Source of the DNA: Phytohabitans sp036906915
Lineage (GTDB): Bacteria; Actinomycetota; Actinomycetes; Mycobacteriales; Micromonosporaceae
Direction: 5' to 3'
Assembly (NCBI RefSeq): GCF_036906915.1
Contig: NZ_JBAKHX010000109.1
Span: forward strand, 1-21,166
Length of the DNA: 21,166 bases
Shown piece after piece: positions 1-7,657 of this stretch. The notes under the pieces were generated by a model, which saw nothing but the letters and a program-made list of their open reading frames with translations, was not told where the DNA came from and did not search any database. Each line of letters opens with the position of its first letter. The first letter of the stretch is position 1. A program made the translations under genes and the position numbers.

Positions 1-6
1 ACCGGG

Positions 7-57
7 TGGGGAATTACGTGAGCGTCAGACCGCTACAGCTGGGGAATTACGTGAGCG
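7..57. repeat. 18-bp direct repeat, possible IS21-type element end
   Basis: The sequence TGGGGAATTACGTGAGCG occurs twice, at 7-24 and 40-57, exactly 33 bp apart. Multiple short repeats near a terminus are typical of IS21-family ends, where the transposase binds. The element body would lie to the left of the window, so no transposase gene can be seen. The assignment to IS21 is inferred from repeat style only. A repeated operator for the gene starting at 150 is an alternative. Confidence 0.45.
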
Positions 58-149
58 CCGACAGTTTGCCGGTGATTCGGGGGCGCCCACCGTTGTCACT
101 ATCCGGTTCAGTGCTGCACTAGGCAGCGCATCGTTGGGGAGGACGAATA

Positions 150-776
150 GTGAGACGTGTATTGAGGTGGTGGGTTCCGGCAGTTCTCACGATGGCGATG
201 ATTGTTGGAGCCGGTCAGGGGGCGGCCATGGCGGCGAAGCCGGCTCCTAGCCTCGGTTCTGCGGAGGTCGTGCAAAAGCGGTCGGATGGGAAAGTGAGTC
301 GATACTTGGCGCCGGCACGGACCAAGGCTGAGTTGCAGGCCCAGATCAAGGAGCAGCTGCGCCGGGCGCCGGGCGGCGTTCAGATCGCCGACAATGAGGT
401 CTCTTACGACAACGGTCGTTTCATTATGACGTTTGCGCGACCGGGTGAGCGGACACGCGATGACGCGTCAACGCTGGCGGTTGATTGTGGCGGATATCGC
501 TTCTGTTTCTTCGATGGCCCGAACTTCACCTATCCGCGTGGTCGGTTGAACGACTGTGGGTGGCAGGACTTGTGGACGTTTAACTGGGGTGACCGCGTCG
601 AGTCGTCAGCCCAGGTCCGTCCAAGCCCGGTCTTCGTGCTCTACATCGGTCATGGGGCATATCCCAATCACAGCGACGATGACGTGTACTGGTTCACCGA
701 TGGGAACGACCGTGAGGTAGCCACCGTTCCCAACCCGAACGCCGCGGACCACGTCAACCAGAATTGCCCGCTCTAA
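150..776 (+). CDS. secreted peptidase inhibitor I36-like (crystallin-fold) protein
   Basis: The protein has 208 residues. It starts at a GTG preceded by a strong GGGGAGGA ribosome binding site ending about 6 nt upstream. Residues 1-28 form a signal peptide: RR near the N-terminus, a hydrophobic core, and an AMA-AK type cleavage site. The mature part contains a Cys-rich segment (CGGYRFCFFDGPNF, then CGWQDL and FNWGDRVESS). This resembles the beta/gamma-crystallin-like repeat of actinobacterial I36 peptidase inhibitors, in which a C-x-C/Y strand is followed by WxxL and a FND-type loop. The C-terminal 50 residues are not recognised and end in a further cysteine. The protein is probably exported and disulfide-bonded. 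Its codons are less GC-rich than those of its neighbours, and it sits next to a possible IS end, which hints at transfer. The inhibitor function is a family-level guess. Confidence 0.6.
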   Translation: MRRVLRWWVPAVLTMAMIVGAGQGAAMAAKPAPSLGSAEVVQKRSDGKVSRYLAPARTKAELQAQIKEQLRRAPGGVQIADNEVSYDNGRFIMTFARPGERTRDDASTLAVDCGGYRFCFFDGPNFTYPRGRLNDCGWQDLWTFNWGDRVESSAQVRPSPVFVLYIGHGAYPNHSDDDVYWFTDGNDREVATVPNPNAADHVNQNCPL

Positions 777-838
777 CCCGCACCTTCGCTGGCCGTTATG
801 CCGCACAGGCTCCGCCCTTGCTCTGGCAGGTAGCACGA

Positions 839-878
839 GGGCCGTGGCCGCGTCGGGTTCCCGTCGCGTCCACGGCCC
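839..878. terminator. bidirectional terminator hairpin
   Basis: GGGCCGTGG (839-847) pairs with CCACGGCCC (870-878). After one mismatch, four further pairs extend the stem inward and leave a 12-nt loop. It lies between the 3' ends of two converging genes, where a shared terminator is expected. There is no clear T tract, as is usual in high-GC actinobacteria. Confidence 0.6.
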
Positions 879-897
879 GAACCTGTGCAGCAGGAAG

Positions 898-2004
898 TCA
901 TTTCATTGCGTCCGCGTATCCCTGGTCGAGGTAGAGGATGTAGCTGAACACGGCGGGCGCTTTGACGTGCACCTGGTGCGGCGCGATGAGAATTAGCGAC
1001 TCGTGCGCTAGAAGCTGCCCGGTCGTGTCGTCGAAGATCAGCAGGTCCCGGTTCTTGCCCGTGGTGCCGTTGGTCGAGTCCACGCTGATCGCCGTACCCG
1101 CCCGGCCGAGCCGGTCGGTGACGTGTCCGCGGTACAAGACACCGTTCACGTCGGCGAGCACGCGCAGTACGGCGATCCTCGCCGACATCGACACCACCTG
1201 CGACCGGTACAGATCCGCCACCGCTCGCAACGCAGACTGGGGGCCATTGATCTGCGGCTGCCGCGCGTACAACGCGGCCCGCAACGCCGGAACCGATGTC
1301 GGAACCGGTTCGGCGACCACCGGCAAGAACTGTCCTGCAGAGAACTCGGTCACCTGCGTTGCCAGAGGCGGCCCGGCCGGGAACCCGGAGCTGCGCGTCC
1401 CTGGCGGCTCAGCCGGCAACGTTGCCACTGACAGTCGCCCAGTCCCATCCGCGCTACGCCACTTCTGCTCCCGCTGCGGAACGATCTGCACCGCCGTACG
1501 GCCACCACCGGCGGCCAGGTCCAATGCCCACAGCTTCACGTCCACGTATTCGAACCGCCCAGACCGGTCCTCGGTCGGATCACGACGGGCCTCTATGGCC
1601 AGACGATCCGCCAGATCCCGCAGCGCTCCGCTGGCTGAGTCTGCGCCGGACTCGTACTGCAAAGCCAGCGGAGCGGGTGTCGCCGCGACCGCTGGCTCAC
1701 CACTCACTCCGCCGTACACCACACCAGCCACCACCACGGTGGCAGCCGCAGTAATCGGACCCCACCAACGCAACCGAGGCCGACCCCGCGTCGCAACGGC
1801 GGCCGACGAACGGCGGACACGCCGTAGCACCGATTCCAGCCCACCGCCGACGCCGGACGCACTGGCAGACGACGAACTCAACAGCTCACCGCTAGACGCC
1901 CTCGACTCGTCTGACCACACCATCAGCGGAGGCTCTGGCCACTGACGGACACCCTTTGCCGGATCCAGCTCAGTCACTAGATCAAACATCGACTGCTTAC
2001 TCAC
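898..2004 (-). CDS. CU044_5270-type single-pass membrane protein, sigma-factor partner
   Basis: The protein has 368 residues. Residues 1-79 are Ser/Arg-rich and predicted cytoplasmic, residues about 82-101 are one transmembrane helix (ITAAATVVVAGVVYGGV), and the rest is an extracytoplasmic domain. The layout and wording of the C-terminal domain match the actinobacterial CU044_5270 family, which is regularly encoded after an ECF sigma factor. The GTG start at 2004 overlaps the sigma-factor stop in a GTGA quartet. A GGGAGGTG site lies just upstream inside the sigma gene, so the two are translationally coupled. A role in sensing or restraining the sigma factor is plausible from this arrangement, but the protein shows no recognisable zinc-binding anti-sigma motif. 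The family has no well-defined biochemical function. Confidence 0.75.
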   Translation of the reverse strand: MSKQSMFDLVTELDPAKGVRQWPEPPLMVWSDESRASSGELLSSSSASASGVGGGLESVLRRVRRSSAAVATRGRPRLRWWGPITAAATVVVAGVVYGGVSGEPAVAATPAPLALQYESGADSASGALRDLADRLAIEARRDPTEDRSGRFEYVDVKLWALDLAAGGGRTAVQIVPQREQKWRSADGTGRLSVATLPAEPPGTRSSGFPAGPPLATQVTEFSAGQFLPVVAEPVPTSVPALRAALYARQPQINGPQSALRAVADLYRSQVVSMSARIAVLRVLADVNGVLYRGHVTDRLGRAGTAISVDSTNGTTGKNRDLLIFDDTTGQLLAHESLILIAPHQVHVKAPAVFSYILYLDQGYADAMK

Positions 2005-2600
2005 TTCAGCACCTCCCTAGTCTCGGCAGCACCGCGAACCCGGCCAGACACGTGGGTAAAAGCGTCGGCTTGTCTGTCCGCCGTACTACCCAAGCCCGAC
2101 CCCGCCGCCATCCGCCGTTCCAGCCGCCGTCGAGCGCGATGCAACCGCACCGCCGCAGCACCTCGATTACAACCAAGTACTTGGGATATTTCCGTCACCG
2201 TCAGTCGCTCCCACGCTGCCAACAGCAACACTTCACGGTCATCGGCACTCAACCCGCTCAACGCACCGACCACATCATGGAGATGATCCACATAACCGAA
2301 CTGGTCTTTGCCATCCCACAGATCCAGATCCGCGACCTCATGTAGCCCGATCTCCCGACCGCCGGAACGACCCGACTTCACGTAGTTCGCCAACACGCGA
2401 CGGGCCACGCCGTACAACCAGGGCAGACCGCCACCCTCCGCTCGATCCCAACGTCGCCACGCGATCAGGAACACTTCCTGAGCCAGCTCCTCGGCTACCC
2501 CCATGTCCAGCGTCCGCCGATACTCGTACTGAACAATCCTCACATAACAGGATCGGTAGAGCTGATCAAAAGTCCGTCCGTCCTCACTATCGGAATCCAT
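2001..2600 (-). CDS. ECF-type RNA polymerase sigma factor
   Basis: This is a 199-residue group IV sigma-70 factor. Region 2 spans roughly residues 9-75 (FDQLYRSCYVRIVQYEYRR ... EELAQEVFLIAWRRWD ... LPWLYGVARRVLANYVK). Region 4 spans about 118-166 (LSADDREVLLLAAWERLTV, then EISQVLGCNRGAAAVRLHRA). The ATG at 2600 was chosen because GGAAGGGG lies about 5 nt upstream. An in-frame GTG at 2630 would add ten residues but has no comparable site. It forms a two-gene operon with the downstream membrane protein, overlapping by 4 nt. ECF factors of this type respond to envelope or other external signals, but the signal here is unknown. Confidence 0.92.
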   Translation of the reverse strand: MDSDSEDGRTFDQLYRSCYVRIVQYEYRRTLDMGVAEELAQEVFLIAWRRWDRAEGGGLPWLYGVARRVLANYVKSGRSGGREIGLHEVADLDLWDGKDQFGYVDHLHDVVGALSGLSADDREVLLLAAWERLTVTEISQVLGCNRGAAAVRLHRARRRLERRMAAGSGLGSTADRQADAFTHVSGRVRGAAETREVLK

Positions 2601-2941
2601 GCCACCCCTTCCGCTGCTCAGCCCCAACACAACCCCTACCTATGCTTATGTGGCCGGCGCTCCAAGCATTACAACCACCACGCTGCCATCCCTCGCGCCA
2701 CTGCGGGCATGGCCCGGGGCAGCGACGGCTCGGCGGCAACCGCAGGCGACGGGGACACGAGAGTCACCCTTGGCGGTCGAGCTGATCCGGGTCGGACGGC
2801 CGAGCCTCCAGCAAACATCCTCTTCTACCGTTGATCGGCCTGTGCGCCTCCCGTCCGCGACTACTACGTCGGCGCCGTCAACAGGATTCGACAGGCCGTA
2901 CGCATTGGCGGTTGTGGCAGTGGTCCGTGAGTGTGCCGGCG
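2601..2941. other. intergenic region without a convincing gene
   Basis: These 341 nt lie between the sigma-factor start and the 3' end of the HAD pseudogene. Reading frames here are low-complexity shadows with no ribosome binding site or recognisable motif. The first 100 nt should hold the sigma-factor promoter, but I could not identify a convincing -35/-10 pair. Confidence 0.5.
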
Positions 2942-3569
2942 TCAGCTCGCCGGTGCCGACCGCAGCAGGTCCGGTAGTTCCCCAGCGACCTGATCACACC
3001 GAACGCGGTGGCGGTCGTGACCGGGGCGTCTGCCCAGAGGTGACCCCATGGGCCGCGGCGGATCAGTACCGGGAACAGGCCGGGCGGCCTGCGATGCCGC
3101 AATGTCGTTGTCGCGCTGGTCGCCGACATAGACGATCTCGTGCGCGTCGCCGGGAGCCCAGGCGATGACCCGCTCGAAGAAGGACCGGTCGGGTTTGGCC
3201 ACCTGCCACTCGCCGGAGGTGGCGATCTGGTCAACCGGCCGCGCGGGCGGTCTGGTTGCCCGCCAACCCGGCCCATCGCCCCCGAGCCCGCAGTTCGGCC
3301 AGGGCGGGCCGCACATCTGCATAGAGGTCGTCCTGGCTGATCTGTTCCCCCACGCCGGCCGCCTCCCGGCGTCGGCGTTCGGCCTCCAGGTCGAAGCCGG
3401 GCCGGAAGTATGCGAAGGTCTCCGCGTTGTTGCGTCCCTGGGAGACCACGATGCCCAGCAGCGCCGAGAAGGTGTGCAGCGGCGCCCCGATCCAGTCGGC
3501 CCACACGGCGAACTCGCAGGTGTCATCGAGAATCGTCTCGCCGATGTCGAACACCACAGACCGGAACAT
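2942..3569 (-). pseudogene. HAD-superfamily hydrolase, multiply frameshifted
   Basis: The first 112 codons give a good HAD N-terminus: MFRSVVFDIGETILDDT contains the DxxET form of motif I, followed by WADWIG, HTFSALLG and FRPGFDLEAE, up to GLAGNQTARA (motif II region). After that the frame breaks. Codons for PVDQIATSGEWQVAKPDRSF (conserved motif III lysine) and YVGDQRDND (motif IV) continue in a second frame. GLFPVLIRRGPWGHL continues in a third, and ELPDLLRSAPAS in yet another. Near 3240 about nine codons also seem to be missing relative to family members. Three separate lesions (near 3240, 3088 and 2978) make a sequencing artefact unlikely. The intact enzyme would be a small-molecule phosphatase. 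Confidence 0.8.
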
Positions 3570-3668
3570 CGCCGCCTCGTTGGTTGAGCCGTCGCTACAG
3601 CCGTTCGGCCCCGAGCATCAAGATGCGTTGACTGTGCGGGTCCGGACGAGATGCGGTGGCGGCCAGAC

Positions 3669-3926
3669 CTATCGTGCGGGAGCCGCGACGGTGCTCTGCG
3701 ACGCCTCATGCCGGCAGAGCCAGGCATCGGCCGCCAGCGCGGGAGAACACGGCCACCGCAGCCGACATCCGATGGTCACGCAATGAGGCCGAGCAATGGT
3801 CAGTGGCGGCCACTGAAATCCGAACTCAAGCCACACACGATCTGGTTGATGATCATTCCAGATTCGCATCGCCTGGCTGTATGTGAGTTCTCCGTCGCCT
3901 GGTTGCGTACTACCGGGATGAATCAT
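3669..3926 (-). CDS. small hypothetical protein with WPC motif
   Basis: This 85-residue ORF starts at ATG 3926. A GGAG lies about 7 nt upstream. It reads YSQAMRIWNDHQPDRVWLEF, then HCVTIGCRLRWPCSPALAA and AWLCRHEA. The CxxxxCxxxWPC arrangement resembles small actinobacterial proteins that carry a C-x-x-C-G-x-x-W-P-C segment of unknown role. The start overlaps the end of the next small ORF. Coding potential is supported by its amino-acid composition but not by a confident family match. It may be a fragment of one longer gene together with that ORF, separated by a frameshift. Confidence 0.4.
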   Translation of the reverse strand: MIHPGSTQPGDGELTYSQAMRIWNDHQPDRVWLEFGFQWPPLTIARPHCVTIGCRLRWPCSPALAADAWLCRHEASQSTVAAPAR

Positions 3927-4092
3927 CGGTGGCTCCGGGACGCGCCGTGCGCGCTGCACTGCCGGGTGGGTTCCATCCGCCGTGCCCTCGCGACGGGCAC
4001 ATCCGCTGTCCTCGCGGCTGCTCGTCGGCCGACCGGCTGTGGCGGCTCTCCGCCGCCTGCACGGTTGCTGATGGCGTCGTCAGGTTGGTCAC
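3910..4092 (-). CDS. small ORF with strong ribosome binding site
   Basis: This 60-codon ORF begins at GTG 4092. AAGGAGGTG lies 4 nt upstream, the best Shine-Dalgarno in this part of the window and the main reason for listing it. The product (MTNLTTPSATVQAAESRHSR at the start) is hydrophilic and unrecognised. It ends 16 nt inside the following 85-residue ORF, so the pair would be translationally coupled. Alternatively, a single indel may have split one gene. The function is unknown. Confidence 0.35.
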   Translation of the reverse strand: MTNLTTPSATVQAAESRHSRSADEQPRGQRMCPSRGHGGWNPPGSAARTARPGATDDSSR

Positions 4093-4332
4093 TAGGCACC
4101 TCCTTCGCCGGCGCCGGGTGTGCCGGCCATCGTTGGCATGCGGGAGTCGAACTCTGCGGCGGAGCACTACCGGGCCGAGAAAGACCCTCCGCGCCGGTGA
4201 GCTACCGCTGTCGGGCGTGGACACCCGCGTGCCACCACCATGTGAACCCCCGCCGCGGGGTGTCGGCGAGAGTCCGACCACGCTGTTGACAAATCTGCGA
4301 CACGCAAGGCCTCCTCACGGGGGCGCGGCGGA

Positions 4333-4360
4333 CCGCGGTCACGACCGCGGGCGCTAGGCT
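4333..4360 (+). promoter_or_regulatory. leaderless promoter with overlapping inverted repeat
   Basis: TAGGCT at 4355-4360 fits the TANNNT form of an actinobacterial -10 element. It ends 8 nt before the GTG at 4369, the spacing expected for a leaderless transcript. No Shine-Dalgarno precedes this GTG. Immediately upstream, CCGCGGTC (4333-4340) and GACCGCGG (4343-4350) form a perfect 8-bp inverted repeat with a 2-nt spacer. That position suits an operator. The regulator is unknown. Confidence 0.5.
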
Positions 4361-4368
4361 CCCCAGAC

Positions 4369-4947
4369 GTGCCAGTGGACCCATCCGGTGACAGCGCCGG
4401 TCAAGAGGTTGAGGTCAAATATCAGGTCGACGACGCGGACAGGCTGGTGCGTACGCTGGCCACCCACGGTGTGGTCCTGTCCGCCCCCGTTCACCAGGAC
4501 GATCAGGCGTATGCCCCGGTCGGCTGGGCGTACGGGCAGCCGAAGGCCGGCGTGCCGTTCGCCCGGCTTCGCACCCAGGACGGGAAACACCTGTTTACGG
4601 TGAAGAAGCCGCTGGACAACGAGATGGCCTGCATGGAATGTGAGTCTGAGGTTGCCGACCGAGGACAGATGCACGCCGCACTACTCGCCATGGGCTTCTA
4701 TCCCACAGTGCGCATCGTCAAGGTTCGCCGCACCGGCAGCCTCGGAGCGCTGTCGCTGTGCCTCGATCAAGTCGAGCACGCTGGAGCGTTTCTCGAAGTC
4801 GAGCAACACGTCGGGCTCGATCAATCCGGCCACGACACCCAGGCCCGCCTCAACAAGTTCGTCAGATCGCTTGGCGTCCCAGCGCAGAGGGTCACCGAGA
4901 CCTACGACTCACTGATCAGGGCCGCGCTGCTCGCTCGTGCCAGATAA
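4369..4947 (+). CDS. CYTH-domain protein (class IV adenylate cyclase / triphosphatase family)
   Basis: The protein has 192 residues. The signature ExExK is E13-V-E15-V-K17. The alternating charged strands of the triphosphate tunnel follow: FARLRTQDGKHLFTVKKP, CESEV, VRIVKVRR and FLEVEQHV. CYTH enzymes bind triphosphorylated substrates with two metal ions; members include CyaB-type adenylate cyclases, thiamine triphosphatase and inorganic triphosphatase. The sequence alone does not choose between them. The length and the Gln/Asp-rich loop near residue 43 are like CyaB-type proteins. The GTG start is leaderless. The gene converges on the EEP gene, so it is not in the same operon. Its neighbourhood of a kinase and a phosphohydrolase suggests nucleotide-like substrates. 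Confidence 0.85.
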   Translation: MPVDPSGDSAGQEVEVKYQVDDADRLVRTLATHGVVLSAPVHQDDQAYAPVGWAYGQPKAGVPFARLRTQDGKHLFTVKKPLDNEMACMECESEVADRGQMHAALLAMGFYPTVRIVKVRRTGSLGALSLCLDQVEHAGAFLEVEQHVGLDQSGHDTQARLNKFVRSLGVPAQRVTETYDSLIRAALLARAR

Positions 4948-5049
4948 CCTCCCGCGTCCGCGCGGTCGGCACGACATCGATGTGCAGGGACACCACTGGC
5001 CACGGGTTGGGTCTTGGCCGGCGCGCCGCGTTCACACACGGGTTTAGCA

Positions 5050-5072
5050 GACCCGCCCTGGACATGCGGGTC
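5050..5072. terminator. terminator hairpin between convergent genes
   Basis: GACCCGC (5050-5056) and GCGGGTC (5066-5072) form a 7-bp stem with a 9-nt loop. It lies between the 3' ends of the CYTH gene and the EEP gene. No T tract is visible. Confidence 0.5.
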
Positions 5073-5077
5073 CTTGG

Positions 5078-5887
5078 TCAGAAGAGGGCACCGGCACCGC
5101 TCATCCCGGACGCATCGATCGGTAGACCGGCTGGCACTGGCATATGCAGGCAGAGGCTCACGGCGGCGTGATCGCTCAGGCCCCGCTCACGAGGCTCGTG
5201 AAGGTACCGGCAGGTCTCCAGACGGCCGGCGAGTTCGGCACCGATGTGGAAGTAGTCGAACTGGTACCCGTTGCCCGACCGGCCGATCCAGCTGTGCTCC
5301 TGCACGCCCGGCGAGCACAGCCGCTGCGCGTCGACCAGCGCGTGAGCGTCAAGGGTGTCCAGCATGGCGTACTCGAAAGGCAGGAAGCCGCGGTAGCTGG
5401 GCTGGTGGTCGCGGCGGATGACGTTGTAGTCGCCGCCAAGCACGAGCCGGGACTTGGACGTCGCTGGCAAAGCCTTGAGGGCGGCCAGGAGCGATGCGAT
5501 GAAGTCACGCTTGCGGGCGACCTTGGCAGGCGCGCGGTCGCTGGATGGCACGTATACACCGAGCACGGTGATATCGGGCTCGCCGGGGATCGTGGCGGCG
5601 GCCACCCGGCCCGGCAGCGTGACGCCCGCAGCCAGGTCTGGGCGGGCAATGATCGGAACGCGGCTGAGTATGGCGACACCTCGCTCGCCGGGCGGGTCGG
5701 GGGTCTTGACGATCGTCAGCCCGGCTTGGCGTGCCTGGTTCAACAGGTACGCCGTTCCCTCACCCGTACTGGTTTCGGTGAGGATGACCAAGTCGTCGGC
5801 CCGCTCGTCGAGCCACGCCAGCAAAGCTTGCGCGCGTGGTTTGGCGGCAGCCTGGATATTCAAGGTCAGCAGGGAGAGCACGGCCAA
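5078..5887 (-). CDS. endonuclease/exonuclease/phosphatase (EEP) family protein
   Basis: The protein has 269 residues, the usual single-domain EEP length. Visible catalytic positions are N10 (LTLNIQ), E38 (LTETS), the GGDYN motif (D153, N155), D211 in YQFDYFHIG and the terminal LSDHAAV (S238-D239-H240). No signal peptide or DNA-binding extension is seen, so it is probably a cytoplasmic phosphodiester or phosphate-ester hydrolase. Substrates in the superfamily range from DNA to inositol phosphates and nucleotides. A TTG at 5887 or an in-frame GTG at 5881 could start it; GGCGAGA lies just upstream of both. It follows the kinase gene by about 13 nt and is the last gene of the minus-strand operon. 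Confidence 0.85.
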   Translation of the reverse strand: MAVLSLLTLNIQAAAKPRAQALLAWLDERADDLVILTETSTGEGTAYLLNQARQAGLTIVKTPDPPGERGVAILSRVPIIARPDLAAGVTLPGRVAAATIPGEPDITVLGVYVPSSDRAPAKVARKRDFIASLLAALKALPATSKSRLVLGGDYNVIRRDHQPSYRGFLPFEYAMLDTLDAHALVDAQRLCSPGVQEHSWIGRSGNGYQFDYFHIGAELAGRLETCRYLHEPRERGLSDHAAVSLCLHMPVPAGLPIDASGMSGAGALF

Positions 5888-5900
5888 TTCTCGCCGATGA

Positions 5901-6491
5901 TCACAGCTTCAGGCAGTCGAGGATCGCCGTGACGACGCGATCCGGGTCTTTGCCGTGGCAGTCGATGACGTGCTGCTGCCAGTCCTCGCTGCCCAGGAAC
6001 TGCCGGGCTTCCCGGTACAGCTCCAGTTCTCGGCGTGGGCTACCGACGATCTCCAGCCGGGTCAGCGACGTACGCTGCCCCAGCCGGCCGGTTATCACCT
6101 GCGGCTCGTCCTCCAGGTAGATGCTCGTGGCGGGCAGGACGTACTGGTTGTAGGCCCAGATCTCGTCCAAGTCGAGCCCGTCGACCCGTTGCAGGACCAT
6201 CGAGGACTGGACATACCGGTCGGTGACCACGTGCCTGCCGTTGTCCAACGCCGGAATGACCTCCGACTCGACGTGGGCGGCGCGGTCCGCGGCGAGGGTG
6301 AGCGCGAGCGGTCGGCCGTGCAGCACCGACTCGGACGCCCGCAACAGCCGCCCGAGCGGGGTGTCGGTCGGTTCGGTGGTCAGGTGCACCGAGCCCCCGG
6401 TGCGGTCCTGCAGGCGGGTGGCCAGCCGGGTGGCGATCGTGGTCTTGCCGACCCCGTTCGGGCCTTCGACCGCGATGAACAGGCTTGTCAT
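5901..6491 (-). CDS. dTMP-kinase-like nucleotide kinase
   Basis: The protein has 196 residues. The P-loop GPNGVGKTT covers residues 10-18. TTEPTDTPLGRLLR (38-51) matches the substrate loop of thymidylate kinases, DRY (91-93) is the conserved magnesium/substrate motif, and GQRTSLTRLE (138-147) fills the lid region. The family phosphorylates dTMP to dTDP with ATP. The ATG at 6491 overlaps the radical SAM stop in an ATGA quartet, indicating translational coupling; a longer in-frame start would lie inside that gene. The coupling to a radical SAM gene, plus a position in an accessory block, suggests a specialised paralogue rather than the housekeeping Tmk. The preferred nucleotide cannot be read from the sequence. 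Confidence 0.85.
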   Translation of the reverse strand: MTSLFIAVEGPNGVGKTTIATRLATRLQDRTGGSVHLTTEPTDTPLGRLLRASESVLHGRPLALTLAADRAAHVESEVIPALDNGRHVVTDRYVQSSMVLQRVDGLDLDEIWAYNQYVLPATSIYLEDEPQVITGRLGQRTSLTRLEIVGSPRRELELYREARQFLGSEDWQQHVIDCHGKDPDRVVTAILDCLKL

Positions 6492-7600
6492 GATCGGCCG
6501 GCGGGCACGGAGAGCAGCGGCAGCATCTGCCGCTCGCCTGGGACGACCGGGCACTGCTCCGCGTCGACCTCGCCGATCAGTTGGCCCCGCGACACCAACG
6601 CGGCCGGGCATCCCTTCCCACATGTAGACGACAGCGCGCATGAGCCGCATGTGGGGTTCGCGCCGACGGTGAACCGCTCATGGAACCGGTAATCGTCCAA
6701 GCCGTCGGCCAGGTCCGCGTCCAGGACGTTCCCGACGATGAAGTCGCTGTCCCGGTATCGGGACTGGGGTGTGCGGGCGGCGAACACGAGATAGGGACAC
6801 ACACCGACGGTCCCGTCGGCGAACACGTAGACGATCTTTCCGGCGTCGCATCCGCCGAGCGGCTTGTCGTCGTTGGGGAACCGGATGTAGACGGTGTCGA
6901 GCCGGTCGGCGAAACGCTCGGTGACCGCCCGGATCGCTCGCATGGCCTTCTGCGGTGCAGCCAACCGGCCTTGGCTTTTCACGCCCCGCCCGAACGCCGA
7001 CAGTGGATTCATCAGCACGTACTGGGCGCCGATCTCGGCGGCGAAGGCGCACAGGTCCGCGAACTCAGCCGGTCGGGTCAACGCGTTGGGTGTGGACAGC
7101 AGCCCCTGCAACAAACCCGCCTGGGCGAACTTGCGGGTGGTCGCGACCGTGGTGTCGAACGAGTCCCGGGCGCCCCGAAACCGCCCGTGGCTGGCGGCCC
7201 GGAACCCGTCGAACGACACGTTGACGTGCACGTTTCCCAACTCGGCGAGGTGAGCGATCTGTTCGTCGGTGGTCATAGTGGCATTGGTGCAGATTCCGAC
7301 CGGCAGCCCGGCGCGCACCGTCGCCTCGCAGAACCCCAGCAGGTCCGGATGGGCGAACGGCTCCCCGCCGGTCAGGGTCACTCGCTCGACACGGGCGCCT
7401 ATGAGCCGAGGCAGGACGAGGTCGATGTAGGCGTCGACCGGCAGGTCTTTGCCAACCTGGGTCGAGCTGACGAAGCAGTGTGCGCAGTGCAGGTTGCACC
7501 GTTCGGTGATCTGCACCAGCGCCTTACGTCCTCGGCCTCCGACGGAGGTGCGGAAATAGCAGCTGCTGGCATGGGTATCGACGATCAGTGACTGGGTCAC
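6488..7600 (-). CDS. radical SAM/SPASM domain protein
   Basis: The protein has 370 residues. The radical SAM cluster motif is C35-x3-C39-x2-C42 (ITERCNLHCAHCF), with GGEP at 78-81. The C-terminal part has the complete SPASM pattern: C251-x11-G263-x4-C268, then C318-x2-C321-x5-C327-x3-C331 and C350. This should bind two auxiliary iron-sulfur clusters. SPASM enzymes mostly modify ribosomally made peptides (PqqE, AlbA, MftC) or proteins (anaerobic sulfatase maturases). No RiPP recognition domain is obvious at the N-terminus. The GTG at 7600 follows AAGGAG by 7 nt. It lies 57 nt after a 51-codon peptide ORF and overlaps the kinase gene, so it is the central gene of this operon. The substrate is unknown. 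Confidence 0.92.
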   Translation of the reverse strand: MTQSLIVDTHASSCYFRTSVGGRGRKALVQITERCNLHCAHCFVSSTQVGKDLPVDAYIDLVLPRLIGARVERVTLTGGEPFAHPDLLGFCEATVRAGLPVGICTNATMTTDEQIAHLAELGNVHVNVSFDGFRAASHGRFRGARDSFDTTVATTRKFAQAGLLQGLLSTPNALTRPAEFADLCAFAAEIGAQYVLMNPLSAFGRGVKSQGRLAAPQKAMRAIRAVTERFADRLDTVYIRFPNDDKPLGGCDAGKIVYVFADGTVGVCPYLVFAARTPQSRYRDSDFIVGNVLDADLADGLDDYRFHERFTVGANPTCGSCALSSTCGKGCPAALVSRGQLIGEVDAEQCPVVPGERQMLPLLSVPAGRS

Positions 7601-7657
7601 CGGAGTGCTCCTTGCCGGCCCGTAGGGGTCACGTTGGCGACGGTGGAATCACGATGG

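Noticed and set aside
6488..7600. Radical SAM protein as a true prokaryotic viperin
   Set aside because: Viperins lack the seven-cysteine SPASM domain clearly present here.
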